Source of the DNA: an uncultured Clostridia bacterium
GTDB taxonomy: Bacteria > Bacillota > Clostridia > Oscillospirales > Acutalibacteraceae
Assembly (NCBI GenBank): GCA_946186665.1
Contig: CAMHOE010000023.1
Coordinates: 1-36,900, forward strand
Direction: 5' to 3'
Length of the DNA stretch: 36,900 nucleotides
The stretch's first letter is position 1, and each line of letters begins with the position of its first letter. The notes under the pieces are model-generated. The model did not search any database and had not been told where the DNA came from. It saw only the letters and a list, made by a program, of their open reading frames with translations. A program made the translations under genes and the position numbers. Below are positions 20,777 to 28,896 of this stretch, in pieces.

Positions 20777-21486
20777 TGCTTTCCACCACCGCTTATCAAT
20801 TTCAGTTCCTGCTGTTCCCCATCACCGTCAATACGCACCCGCTTACCCTTGATAAGCTCCAGTATTGCAAGAAAAGTAGCCACAAGCTCGCTTTTGTCAG
20901 AAGCGTCATCAAACATCGAAGAGTATTTCTTCGACTTTCCGCCCCACAGCTTTTTCATAACACCGATTATCTTGGAGCTTACAGAAACTATCCTGCGTGT
21001 AACGATACCCGAAAACGCCTCTTTCGTGGGCGGAATCTTTGCTTTGCCCCTGCCGACTGCGGCAAGGTAAGCGCTGACAAGATATTCAGGCTCATGGCTG
21101 CGCTTGTAGGTCATATCTGCCTTTATCTTCGCAGGCTCTCTGCAAAAACTGTCGAAGCTTATTTTCCGGCTGAGCATCTGCGCCACACGCTTACATTTCT
21201 GATATTCTATCAGCTGTCCGGAAAGCTCCTTGCGCATTTCCTCGCCTTCCTCATACTTTGGCAGAAGCATCGCGGATTTTATCTGAACGAGCCTTGATGC
21301 CATAGCAAGAAATTCTCCGGAAACATCCAGATCCTGCTGCTGCATAATATCTATCTGCTGCATATACTGCTCTAAAAGCTCGGATATCTGAATGTCATAA
21401 ATATTCAATTTGTTTTTTTCTATAAGGTGCAGCAGAAGGTCAAGAGGACCCTCAAACACATCAAGCTTATATGATAATTTTTCCAT
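20758..21486 (-). CDS. scpA: Segregation and condensation protein A
   Basis: A 242-residue kleisin that bridges the SMC head and neck. The conserved N-terminus YKLDVFEGPLDLLLHLIEKN is followed by KLNIYDIQISELLEQY; the C-terminal winged helix includes ELVATFLAILELIKGKRV. It overlaps scpB. SMC itself is encoded 8 kb away in the same direction. The start follows GGGGTGAG. Confidence 0.95.
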   Translation of the reverse strand: MEKLSYKLDVFEGPLDLLLHLIEKNKLNIYDIQISELLEQYMQQIDIMQQQDLDVSGEFLAMASRLVQIKSAMLLPKYEEGEEMRKELSGQLIEYQKCKRVAQMLSRKISFDSFCREPAKIKADMTYKRSHEPEYLVSAYLAAVGRGKAKIPPTKEAFSGIVTRRIVSVSSKIIGVMKKLWGGKSKKYSSMFDDASDKSELVATFLAILELIKGKRVRIDGDGEQQELKLISGGGKHWKEEN

Positions 21487-21523
21487 TCAGACTCACCCCG
21501 TACAAAGCAAACAAGCTCTCATT

Positions 21524-22228
21524 TTACCATGCCCATGAAAAAGGCAGTGCTGTGAGCCAGTCAATGCCGCTGCACAAAAAGTTCTGTACCGGCAGAAGAA
21601 ATCTTGTTCCGCCCATAAACAGCAGCACAAACAATGCCATAGAAATATACATTTCATACTGATATATCTTATTGATAGTCTTGTACGACAAAAATGCCAT
21701 CAGTATCTTTGAGCCATCCAGCGGCGGTATAGGCACAAGGTTAAACACAGCAAGACAGATATTGAGCCATTCAAGATAATAGAAAAACATATACACATAA
21801 TACATCACGGGGTTATTGATAGACAACAGCAAAATATATCCATTAGCACCCGTGACCGTAAAAATAAGATTGCATACAAGTCCTGCAACAATAGCTGCCA
21901 AAAGGTTAGACACAGGACCTGCAAGTGCCGATATCGCCATACCGACCTTTGGTTTTTTGAAATTATTGGCATTTATCGGAACGGGCTTTGCCCAGCCGAA
22001 GCCTATTATCAGCATGGATAATGCACCCACATAGTCTATATGAGCCATAGGGTTAAGGGTAAGTCTGCCCATATTTTTAGCTGTTTTGTCGCCCAGCTTA
22101 TAAGCGACAAAACCATGCGCGCACTCATGCAGAGGGTTTATCAGGAATATTACCATCAGCACAGAGAGTATATAGACGATAACATTAAAAATATTAAAAT
22201 TGCCTGATCTTATCAAGCTCAGAAGCAC
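21524..22228 (-). CDS. Site-2 protease family (M50) membrane metalloprotease
   Basis: Polytopic protein of 234 residues. The zinc motif HECAH (HExxH) sits in the first membrane region (about 33-37), and the third-ligand region reads NLVPIPPLDGSKIL. About five hydrophobic segments. There is no PDZ domain, so this is the short S2P type rather than RseP. It would cut transmembrane substrates within the membrane; the substrate is unknown. Neighbour of scpA, as in many Firmicutes where an M50 gene precedes scpA. Length and motifs look intact. Confidence 0.9.
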   Translation of the reverse strand: MLLSLIRSGNFNIFNVIVYILSVLMVIFLINPLHECAHGFVAYKLGDKTAKNMGRLTLNPMAHIDYVGALSMLIIGFGWAKPVPINANNFKKPKVGMAISALAGPVSNLLAAIVAGLVCNLIFTVTGANGYILLLSINNPVMYYVYMFFYYLEWLNICLAVFNLVPIPPLDGSKILMAFLSYKTINKIYQYEMYISMALFVLLFMGGTRFLLPVQNFLCSGIDWLTALPFSWAW

Positions 22229-22269
22229 AGCTCATTCCACCTTTCTGTAAAGTCAGCCGTCAGACACAT

Positions 22270-22311
22270 AAATAAAAATAAACGAGATCCTGCGTTATGA
22301 ATTGCAGGATC
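22270..22311 (-). terminator. Terminator after the CD1247-like gene
   Basis: On the minus strand GATCCTGC and GCAGGATC form a stem with a 10-nt loop, followed by TCGTTTATTTTTATTT. Confidence 0.75.
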
Positions 22312-22329
22312 CCGCAGTTTTTACCGCAA

Positions 22330-22791
22330 TCAGTCCTTATCGGAAGCTTCCTCATCCTTGCTGTCGCTTACATCATCAAGCTCATCCTCTTCGTAATCGA
22401 AAGCAAGAGTTTCGCCGCAGTTAGGGCAGGTCATACCGCCCTCGCTGAGATCGTCCTCATCAAGACCTATAGTTGTATTGCAGGTCGGACAAGTCACTTC
22501 ATAAGCTGCATCCTCATCACCGCAAAGTCCGCAGCCGGAGCAATCATCGTCATCATAATCATCATAGAGATCCTCGCCTAAAAGATCTTCTACACCTGCA
22601 AGATCGTCGTCAAGTGCATCTATCTGGTCGCAAACATCATCATAGCACTGTTCAAGATTGCAAAGCTCCTCTGCCATTTCGTTGACAAGCTCTACAAGTG
22701 CTTTGATGACCTTAGTCTGCTTATCCTTTGGGTCAAGCTCCAGACCATCCACCAAACCTTTGATATATGATGCCTTTTCGGTCATTTTCAT
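22330..22791 (-). CDS. CD1247-like zinc-ribbon protein
   Basis: A 153-residue acidic protein. The N-terminal helical part (about 4-65) reads TEKASYIKGLVDGLELD and resembles the CD1247 N-terminal domain found in Clostridia. An Asp-rich stretch is followed by a zinc ribbon (about 100-130) with pairs CPTC and CPNC. No function is established. The start at 22791 follows GGAGG with 8 nt spacing. It lies directly downstream of efp (about 33 bp). Confidence 0.8.
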   Translation of the reverse strand: MKMTEKASYIKGLVDGLELDPKDKQTKVIKALVELVNEMAEELCNLEQCYDDVCDQIDALDDDLAGVEDLLGEDLYDDYDDDDCSGCGLCGDEDAAYEVTCPTCNTTIGLDEDDLSEGGMTCPNCGETLAFDYEEDELDDVSDSKDEEASDKD

Positions 22792-22824
22792 TTAGTCGCC
22801 CTCCGTAGTAAAAAAGTCAGAGAC

Positions 22825-23382
22825 TCAGGCTCTGGACATATACTCGCCTGTTCTTGTATCTATCTGGATCTGGTCGCCCTCGTTTATAAAGAGCGGCACC
22901 TTGATCTCTGCGCCTGTTTCAAGAGTTGCAGGCTTAGTTACGTTTGTAGCCGTATCGCCCTTGAAGCCGGGATCAGTCTGTGTAACGGTAAGAACAACGA
23001 AGTTAGGCGGCTCAACACCAAAAACGCTGCCCTTATATGAAAGGATCTTACATTCCGTATTCTCCTTAACGAACTTGAAGTTATCGCCCAGCACATCTGC
23101 GCTTATCGGGATCTGCTCGTAGGTTTCCATATCCATGAAGTAGTAAAGGCTGTCATCGTTATAGAGATATTCCATATCCTTTCTCTCGATGAAAGCTGTA
23201 GGATACTTATCGTTAGGGTTAAAGGTTTTTTCAACTACTGCACCTGTGATAACGTTCTTGATCTTTGTACGCACGAAAGCTGCGCCCTTACCGGGTTTTA
23301 CGTGCTGGAACTCGATAATGGTAACTACCTGTCCATCCATATCGAAGGTAACGCCGTTTCTGAAATCGCCTGCTGTGATCAT
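22825..23382 (-). CDS. efp: Translation elongation factor P
   Basis: A 185-residue protein, standard length, that binds between the P and E sites and relieves stalling at polyproline. Three beta domains are seen; the modified-lysine loop reads [13 protein letters not shown] with Lys32 at the tip, the residue that carries a modification in Bacillus. The C-terminus holds [29 protein letters not shown]-type features. AGGAGG 7 nt before 23382 sets the start; an in-frame TTG/GTG extension of about 30 residues upstream is not expected in the family. Confidence 0.96.
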   Translation of the reverse strand: MITAGDFRNGVTFDMDGQVVTIIEFQHVKPGKGAAFVRTKIKNVITGAVVEKTFNPNDKYPTAFIERKDMEYLYNDDSLYYFMDMETYEQIPISADVLGDNFKFVKENTECKILSYKGSVFGVEPPNFVVLTVTQTDPGFKGDTATNVTKPATLETGAEIKVPLFINEGDQIQIDTRTGEYMSRA

Positions 23383-23574
23383 AAAAAAGTCCTCCTGTCC
23401 GGGAATTTGTTTTCTTTCCTGGGGAGCAGCATCCGCCGGGACAAAACTATCCATCCTGCCGAAGCACCCCATTTAATTATCTATCGGGTAGAGTCTGAAA
23501 CATTCAGATTTCTACACGCTCACCCTATTATACTATACCAAAACCAAAATTGCAAGAATTAATCGTGAAATTTA

Positions 23575-23737
23575 TTCATCCTTTTCAACTTTATGCGCTT
23601 GTACAGTATAAAGTAATAGTTTTTATCATACTTACTATAATTCATTTTTGTACCCCAAGGGCACTTCCTTCGGGCGCCTATCAAAAATGTACCACTATTA
23701 TTCATTATTCAGTCTTAAGTCTTCAGTATTCATTTAT
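23575..23737. repeat. R4 mosaic repeat (inverted) and 7-bp-period array
   Basis: Reverse complement of the R4 element at 4640-4745: shared flanks TGAATAATAGTGGTAC, ATAGTAAGT and GCGCATAAAGTTGAA. The hairpin between the flanks differs: here it is CCCCAAGGGCACTTCCTTCG module DNA (23653-23678), at 4661-4680 it is GTTTTCGCT/AGCGAAAAC. A 7-bp-period array (about 23694-23737) runs up to the stop codon of the peptidase gene. No gene in 23383-23737. Confidence 0.7.
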
Positions 23738-24814
23738 TTATAGCTCTATCAGCTCTCTGGGAAGGGCTGCAAGGTCAATGCAGCCGTCCGCTGTTACTAC
23801 AGCCATGTCCTCTATTCTTACGCCGCATTTTCCGGGAATGTATATGCCCGGCTCCACTGTGATGACCATTCCGCTGCGCAGAACAAAATCGCTTTCCGGT
23901 GACACTGACGGGGCTTCGTGAATTTCAAGTCCCACACCGTGTCCTGTTGAATGTCCGAAGCATCCTTCATAGCCTGCGCTGTAGATATAGCTTCTTGCGG
24001 CTTCATCCACAAAACCGCAGGTCACACCCTCTTTTACGGCTGACAATGCGTTTTTCTGCGCCTGAAATACAGTTTCGTATATGCGTTTCTGGGTACTGTC
24101 TGTCTTGCCGAGAGCTACAGTCCTTGTCATGTCGCTGTGGTATCCGTCTGATGTCGCGCCGATATCGAAGAGTATGAAGTCGCCGTTTTTCACCTTGCTG
24201 TCTCCCGGAACGCCATGCGGCATAGATGTCCTCGCTCCTGTAAGAACGATAAGGTCAAAGGATACTCCGTCCGCTCCGGCTCTTCTCATCCGGAACTCCA
24301 GATCAAGCGCAAGCTCCCTTTCGCTGACACCTTCTTTGATAAGCTTTATTGTTTCGCAGAAAGCATTTTCTGTGAGCCGCTGAGCCTTGCGTATTTTTTC
24401 TATCTCTTCTGCGGTCTTTGTTATCCTCATCTTGCCGATGATGTTGTCAAGCTCATCACTGCATACTGCTTCGGCTCCTGCCTGCTTTATGTAATTTTCT
24501 ATTACAGCGGCGGAGTTCAGTGTAAACGCAGAGCCTTCCAGCATAACGCTCTTTATGCTGTTCTGTGAAATAAGCCCGGTAAGTGTTTCAGACAGTTTTC
24601 TGAAAGGCACAACGGTACAATTCTTTGACTGTGCCTTTGCAGCCTCTTCATAGCGTGAGTCCACAAGAAGATAAGACTCCTTATGCGTCACAAGAAGATA
24701 TCCGAGAGACGACACAAAATCCGTAAAATATCTTCTGTTCTCGTTTGATATTATCAAAGCCGCATCCGCCCTGCCGGAAAGCAGAAGCGAAAGTGTAGAA
24801 AGCCGGTTTTCCAT
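23738..24814 (-). CDS. Xaa-Pro aminopeptidase (M24, PepP/YpdF-like)
   Basis: A 358-residue cytoplasmic peptidase releasing N-terminal residues before proline. The N-terminal creatinase-like domain (about 1-115) is followed by the pita-bread M24 domain. Metal ligands are visible in FDIGATSDGYHSDMTRT (two Asp), GHSTGHGVGLEIHE (His), VEPGIYIPG (Glu) and VRIEDMAVV (Glu). AAAGGAGGTC 5-8 nt before 24814 marks the start; the in-frame ATG at 24862 overlaps aroQ. It lies 31 bp downstream of aroQ and upstream of efp, a common Clostridia arrangement. Confidence 0.93.
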   Translation of the reverse strand: MENRLSTLSLLLSGRADAALIISNENRRYFTDFVSSLGYLLVTHKESYLLVDSRYEEAAKAQSKNCTVVPFRKLSETLTGLISQNSIKSVMLEGSAFTLNSAAVIENYIKQAGAEAVCSDELDNIIGKMRITKTAEEIEKIRKAQRLTENAFCETIKLIKEGVSERELALDLEFRMRRAGADGVSFDLIVLTGARTSMPHGVPGDSKVKNGDFILFDIGATSDGYHSDMTRTVALGKTDSTQKRIYETVFQAQKNALSAVKEGVTCGFVDEAARSYIYSAGYEGCFGHSTGHGVGLEIHEAPSVSPESDFVLRSGMVITVEPGIYIPGKCGVRIEDMAVVTADGCIDLAALPRELIEL

Positions 24815-24845
24815 AGCATGACCTCCTTTAGAGTGCAGAGCCTCC

Positions 24846-25277
24846 TCAGAGCATTTCAGCAAGTGCAGTAAGTCCGAGATAATAGCTCAGCTTTCCGAAG
24901 CCTGCGACAGAACCTGCACAAACCGCTGAAATAACAGACTCGTGCCTGAACTGTTCACGGGCATATATATTTGACATATGTGTTTCAATAGTAGGTATCT
25001 GTACAGCTTCAATGGCATCTCTCAGGGCATAGCTGTAATGTGTCAGCGCACCGGCATTTATCATTATACCGTCTTTTTCGCCGTATGCAGAGTGAAGCTT
25101 GTCGATAATATCCCCCTCATGATTGGACTGATATATCTCCAGCTCCAGACCCAATTCATCTGCCCATTTCTTTACCTGTTCGTTAATGCTTTCAGCTGTT
25201 TCTGTTCCGTAAACGTGCCTGTCACGTATACCCACCATATTGAGGTTGGGTCCCAGTATAAAAAGTATTTTTTTCAT
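24846..25277 (-). CDS. aroQ: Type II 3-dehydroquinate dehydratase
   Basis: A 143-residue enzyme of the shikimate pathway, converting 3-dehydroquinate to 3-dehydroshikimate; dodecameric in the family. Motifs are GPNLNMVGIRDRHVYG (with the catalytic-loop Arg and Tyr), SNHEGDIIDKL, INAGALTHYSYALRDAI, ETHMSNIYAREQFRHES and VCAGSVAGFG. The start at 25277 follows GGAGGG; the frame is open about 100 bp further upstream into repeat DNA, which is not coding. First of the aroQ-pepP-like pair. Confidence 0.95.
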   Translation of the reverse strand: MKKILFILGPNLNMVGIRDRHVYGTETAESINEQVKKWADELGLELEIYQSNHEGDIIDKLHSAYGEKDGIMINAGALTHYSYALRDAIEAVQIPTIETHMSNIYAREQFRHESVISAVCAGSVAGFGKLSYYLGLTALAEML

Positions 25278-25300
25278 GCGTACCCTCCGCTTTATAAAAT

Positions 25301-25456
25301 GTGGAATGTGGAAAGTGGAATGTGGAATTAGTTGTGGACTCAAGCTTTGCAGTGTTCTCAACTTTTGTCTGAACTGCAACTTCCGTGCTGCCTCCCCTTT
25401 CAGGGGAGCTTTGGGCTTGAGCTAATCACTAATCACTAACCACTAACCACTAATCT
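25301..25456. repeat. Two 7-bp-period arrays bracketing an R3 hairpin element
   Basis: GTGGAAT-GTGGAAA-GTGGAAT-GTGGAAT (25301-25328); then about 60 bp without clear structure; the hairpin CTCCCCT-TTC-AGGGGAG (25392-25408); GCTTTGGGCTTGAGCT; and CTAATCA-CTAATCA-CTAACCA-CTAACCA-CTAATCT (25422-25456). The hairpin-plus-GAGCT-plus-array order recurs at 35373-35450. Confidence 0.75.
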
Positions 25457-25459
25457 GAG

Positions 25460-25792
25460 TCAGACTTTTTCCCTGACTGAATATACAAGGGTTATCCCTC
25501 TGTTCCGGAGCTGTTTCTTTCCGGAAGCAAGAAATCTCTCGCCGTCATTTGTATAGCGATATTTGAATACCAGCTCTATGCGGAAGCCGTCAAAGCCCCT
25601 GTCAGGATATCTCTCCGAATACATCTTTTTTTCTATATAAGAAACATATGTATTCATTTTCTTCTGTATAGACCTGAGATGCTCATGCTCCTGCACCTTC
25701 CAGTCAAAAGGGTCAACGGCTAAAAGCACAAGTGTATTCGTCTCTTTTTCTATACCTATTCCGTCAATGACATCAGAATCCTTTACAGACAT
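25460..25792 (-). CDS. DUF6572-like small protein
   Basis: A 110-residue soluble protein, MSVKDSDVIDGIGIEKETN at the N-terminus, then VLLAVDPFDWKVQEHEHL and a C-terminal part rich in Arg and Tyr. It resembles proteins annotated DUF6572, judged from memory of the family pattern. No function known. The start at 25792 follows AAGGAG (9 nt), a site lying inside the end of the upstream yqeG-like gene; the coding regions are 4 bp apart, so they are probably co-translated. Confidence 0.65.
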   Translation of the reverse strand: MSVKDSDVIDGIGIEKETNTLVLLAVDPFDWKVQEHEHLRSIQKKMNTYVSYIEKKMYSERYPDRGFDGFRIELVFKYRYTNDGERFLASGKKQLRNRGITLVYSVREKV

Positions 25793-25796
25793 GATA

Positions 25797-26300
25797 TCAG
25801 TCTCCTTCATCCAAAAGCTTTATTTTTTTGCGCACACCCTTTTCCATTCTTCGCCTTATCTTTATGGAAAGTCCTTTTTCTTCGGACTGCGGCACAAGAA
25901 GTATCGACTTCATTCCTGCAAGATTTGCTCCTAAAATATCCGTATACACCTGATCGCCTACCACAAGTACAGACTGGGGTTTTTCCTTGAGCTTGCGTTT
26001 TGCTCTTATAAAACCTATGGGAAACGGCTTGAAGCTCATAGCCACACAGTCAAGTCCCACACTGTCAGAAAAAGGCTTTATGCGTCTTGTGTAGTTGTTG
26101 GAGCATATGACGATATGTATACCGCTGCCCTTTATCCTGTCTATCCATTCCTGCACACCGTCATACGGCACATGGGTAGTGGGCGGCGCAAGAGTATTGT
26201 CAACATCTAAAAGTATAGCATCAGTATCAAGCTTTTTCAGAAGCTCTATTGATATATCCGTCACACTTCTCAGGGCAACAGTCGGCTTTAAAAGGCTCAC
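25797..26300 (-). CDS. YqeG family HAD phosphatase (IIIA type)
   Basis: A 167-residue HAD-superfamily hydrolase. Motif I is ILLDVDNTLAPP (DxDxT), motif II ICSNN, motif III Lys in GFIRAKRKL, and motif IV VVGDQVYTDILGAN. Substrate unknown in bacteria; eukaryotic relatives act on phosphatidylglycerophosphate. The start is taken as GTG 26300, where AAGGGGG lies 8 nt upstream; TTG at 26318 overlaps no site. It follows yhbY by 52 bp, an order often seen in Firmicutes. Confidence 0.9.
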   Translation of the reverse strand: MSLLKPTVALRSVTDISIELLKKLDTDAILLDVDNTLAPPTTHVPYDGVQEWIDRIKGSGIHIVICSNNYTRRIKPFSDSVGLDCVAMSFKPFPIGFIRAKRKLKEKPQSVLVVGDQVYTDILGANLAGMKSILLVPQSEEKGLSIKIRRRMEKGVRKKIKLLDEGD

Positions 26301-26352
26301 GGTATCGACCCCCTTCAACGATATTTTTCAGCACCTGCAAGCGCAGAGTCAC

Positions 26353-26664
26353 TCATCTCCTGCTCTTCTTAGCCTTAGGAAGCTCTATTTTAGGTTCATC
26401 AGGGTTGCGCCTGTACAGTACAAATTTTGAACCTATCACCTGTACCACCTCGCAGGAAACTTCCAGTGCAAGCTGTTCCGCAATTTCTCTTGGTGTAACG
26501 CCTGCTGTTTCAAGCACTTTACCCTTGATAAGCTCTCTTGCTGTGAGCGCATCGTCCGCCTGTTTGATTATCTGCTGGCTCATTCCGCCCTTGCCTACCA
26601 TAAGGATAGTATCCTCATTCGACGCAAGAGAACGCAGAAAAGCCCTTTGTTTACTTGTCAACAT
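26353..26664 (-). CDS. yhbY: YhbY/CRS1-type RNA-binding protein
   Basis: A 103-residue protein consisting of one CRM domain: LTSKQRAFLRSLA, then the GxxG loop in VGKGGMSQQIIKQ, then KGKVLETAGVTPREIAEQL and VIGSKFVLYRRNP. The family associates with the pre-50S ribosomal subunit. The C-terminus is basic (KAKKSRR). The start follows AAAGGA at 7-8 nt. Confidence 0.93.
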   Translation of the reverse strand: MLTSKQRAFLRSLASNEDTILMVGKGGMSQQIIKQADDALTARELIKGKVLETAGVTPREIAEQLALEVSCEVVQVIGSKFVLYRRNPDEPKIELPKAKKSRR

Positions 26665-26689
26665 ATGATTTTCCTTTCGCTGTAATTTC

Positions 26690-26820
26690 TGTTATTGCCT
26701 TAAACAAGGAGCTTAGCTCCAACAAGCTCGTTTGATTGGAGCGTGCGACGCAGTCAACAAACGTCGGGAAGCTTTAGCTCCTGCGGACGTCGGTGGGGGA
26801 TATTGATCCACCACCGACGA
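26690..26820. other. Hairpin-rich gap between rdgB and yhbY
   Basis: No gene. Hairpins: GGAGC-TTA-GCTCC (about 26708-26720), GTTTG...CAAAC (about 26728-26763), and CGTCGGTGG/CCACCGACG at about 26789-26820, just past the rdgB stop codon. The last can act as a 3' stem for rdgB, but no T-run follows it. Confidence 0.5.
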
Positions 26821-26823
26821 TTG

Positions 26824-27441
26824 TTATAAAAGCTTACGTTTGTCGTCTTTTTCGAACTTTTCTTTAAGGACAGTTACAAGCTCTTTGAGTGCCTTGCCCC
26901 TGTGACTCATAAGGTCTTTCTGGTGGTCACTCAGCTCCGCAAAGGTCTTGTTGCCCTCCACAAAAAATATCGGGTCATAGCCGAAGCCGTTTGTACCTCT
27001 CGGTGCATAGCCTATACTGCCGTCGCATCTGCCGTGAGCAAAGAGCTTTTCGCCGTTCGGAAAGCAGCAGCAGATAACACATTCAAAATGCGCGCTTCTG
27101 TTACCGTCATCAGCATCTCTCATCTCCGACAGGAGCTTGTCTATTTTTTGTGCGTCTGTGGCATTTTCGCCGGCATATCTTGCAGAATACACGCCCGGTC
27201 TGCCGCCCAGTGCATCTACCGCAAGTCCTGAGTCATCGGCTATTGCCGGATAGCCAGTCTTTTCACAAGCCGCAATTGCCTTCAGCTCAGCATTTTCTTC
27301 AAAGGTAGTTCCTGTCTCTTCCACCTCATCCAGTTCCTTGCCGAGCTGACTGGCTGTTTTGGCATATATCCCCAGAGGTCTGAGTATCCTGTCCAGTTCC
27401 TCGACCTTCTTTGCGTTATTTGACGCTATTACAAAAATCAT
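26824..27441 (-). CDS. rdgB: XTP/dITP pyrophosphatase (RdgB/HAM1)
   Basis: A 205-residue house-cleaning enzyme hydrolysing ITP, XTP and dITP to monophosphates. It shows FVIASNNAKKVEELDRIL, the substrate-loop region AIADDSGLAVDALGGRPGVYSARYAG, GFGYDPIFFVEGN and the terminal MSHRGKAL. Basic tail after residue 190. It stands between two repeat-filled gaps, so it is probably a separate transcript or loosely coupled. Confidence 0.94.
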   Translation of the reverse strand: MIFVIASNNAKKVEELDRILRPLGIYAKTASQLGKELDEVEETGTTFEENAELKAIAACEKTGYPAIADDSGLAVDALGGRPGVYSARYAGENATDAQKIDKLLSEMRDADDGNRSAHFECVICCCFPNGEKLFAHGRCDGSIGYAPRGTNGFGYDPIFFVEGNKTFAELSDHQKDLMSHRGKALKELVTVLKEKFEKDDKRKLL

Positions 27442-27455
27442 TACCCATTCCCCAT

Positions 27456-27595
27456 TTTAGTGTTTAGTGGTTAGTGTTTAGTGGTCAGCCCAAAGCTCAA
27501 AGCCCAAATCCTTTCCCTTTTAGGGATGACCCCCCTCCGGCACTTGGTGCCGCCATTATTAATTCTTAAGTCTTAAGTTTTCAGTATTCATTAAC
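27456..27595. repeat. Two 7-bp-period arrays around an inverted R3-like element
   Basis: TTTAGTG-TTTAGTG-GTTAGTG-TTTAGTG (27456-27483), then AGCCCAAAGCTCAAAGCCC, which is R3 in reverse orientation, a degenerate hairpin around CCTTTCCCTTTTAGGG, GGCAC-TTG-GTGCC (about 27539-27551), and ATTATTA-ATTCTTA-AGTCTTA-AGTTTTC-AGTATTC (about 27556-27590). It fills the ftsY-rdgB gap. Confidence 0.7.
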
Positions 27596-27607
27596 GCTTC
27601 ATGCGTC

Positions 27608-28864
27608 TTATTGTTCGCCTTTTTTCCACTGCTCGAACCAGTCGTCATCAGCAGCAGATGTCTCCGGTGCCGGAGAAGTGCTCCAGTTGTATTTCTTTGC
27701 TCTGCTGCGGCGTTCTTCTGCTCGTCTCTCCTTTTCAAGACGCTCTTCTTCTTTCTGCTTCTCTATCTCTTCCTCTGTAGGCTGAGGTTCTGCTTCCTGC
27801 TGTGCAGCCGCCTGTGCTTCTGCTTCTGCCGCTGCTTCTGCGTCTATCTGCGCCCAGATGTCAGCCGTTGCAGGACGGTATTCCTCTTCCTCAGTATTAT
27901 CAGCAGCTTCGGTATCCGCAGACTGTGGAGCAATATCTTCTTCCTCTTCGTAGTCCTCTGCACCGAACAGTGCTCTTGCAAACTGCTCCGGTTCAAAGGG
28001 CTGCAAATCGTCTATCTGCTCGCCTACGCCTATATACTTGACAGGAACATCCAGTTCCTCTTTTATGGCAAGCACAACGCCGCCCTTTGCGGTACCGTCA
28101 AGCTTTGTAAGTACTATACCCGTAATGCCTGCTGCATTTTTGAACTCCTTGGTCTGATTTACAGCGTTCTGACCGGTAGTAGCGTCAAGCACTAAAAGTA
28201 CCTCTTTATCCGCATCCGGAAGCTCACGGTCGATAATACGGTTTATCTTTTCAAGCTCTGCCATAAGGTTTTTCTTGTTGTGCAGTCTGCCGGCGGTATC
28301 GGCAATGATAATGTCACTGCCCCTTGCCTTTGCTGCGGATATTGCATCAAATACTACTGCGGCAGGGTCGGAGCCTTCGTTCTGCTTGATTATATCCGCG
28401 CCTGAACGCTCAGCCCAGATCTGGAGCTGATCTATAGCCGCCGCACGGAATGTATCGGCTGCCGCAAGAGTGACCTTCTTGCCCTGTCTGACAAAGCTTG
28501 CAGCCATCTTGCCTATGGTAGTAGTTTTACCCACACCGTTAACGCCTATTACAAGGATAACAGAGGGCTTTGTGCTGATATGAAGCTCCTGACCGCCCTT
28601 GAGCATTTCTGTGATAACATCTGCCAAAAGTCCGTTGATTCTTTTCGGGTCGGTAATGCCCTCCTGCTTTACACGCTTTCTCAGCTCATCACAGATCTTT
28701 TCAGCTGTGTATATACCCACATCTCCCATGACAAGCAGCTCTTCAAGCTCCTCAAAAAGGTCCTCATCTATTTTGGTAAAGGAATTGAGCATGGCGGCTA
28801 TCCTGCCGAATATCGCATCTCTCGTTTTCCTCAGTCCGTCTCTTATTCTTCCGAATATACTCAT
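27608..28864 (-). CDS. ftsY: Signal recognition particle receptor FtsY with C-terminal acidic tail
   Basis: A 418-residue GTPase that docks SRP-ribosome complexes at the membrane. An amphipathic N-terminus (SIFGRIRDGLRKTRDAIF) is followed by the N domain and the G domain with GVNGVGKTTTIGKMA, DTFRAAAIDQL, DTAGRLHNKKNLM, TKLDGTAKGG and GVGEQIDDLQPF. The NG core ends near residue 305 (FARALFGAE). About 110 further residues are Glu/Ala/Gln-rich with a charged helical stretch. FtsY proteins usually carry their acidic region before, not after, the NG core. The start at 28864 is 9 nt from AGGAG. It lies 32 bp after smc. Confidence 0.94.
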   Translation of the reverse strand: MSIFGRIRDGLRKTRDAIFGRIAAMLNSFTKIDEDLFEELEELLVMGDVGIYTAEKICDELRKRVKQEGITDPKRINGLLADVITEMLKGGQELHISTKPSVILVIGVNGVGKTTTIGKMAASFVRQGKKVTLAAADTFRAAAIDQLQIWAERSGADIIKQNEGSDPAAVVFDAISAAKARGSDIIIADTAGRLHNKKNLMAELEKINRIIDRELPDADKEVLLVLDATTGQNAVNQTKEFKNAAGITGIVLTKLDGTAKGGVVLAIKEELDVPVKYIGVGEQIDDLQPFEPEQFARALFGAEDYEEEEDIAPQSADTEAADNTEEEEYRPATADIWAQIDAEAAAEAEAQAAAQQEAEPQPTEEEIEKQKEEERLEKERRAEERRSRAKKYNWSTSPAPETSAADDDWFEQWKKGEQ

Positions 28865-28896
28865 ATACATCTTCTCCTGTCATTCACGGTGAAGCT

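Noticed and set aside
25301-25456. Possible CRISPR array from the regular short repeats
   Set aside because: Units are only 7 bp, contiguous and without spacers, and no cas gene is in the window.
27611-28195. Plus-strand frame of 194 codons opposite ftsY
   Set aside because: Antisense to clear FtsY coding sequence; Cys/Leu/Phe-rich composition is typical of a shadow frame.
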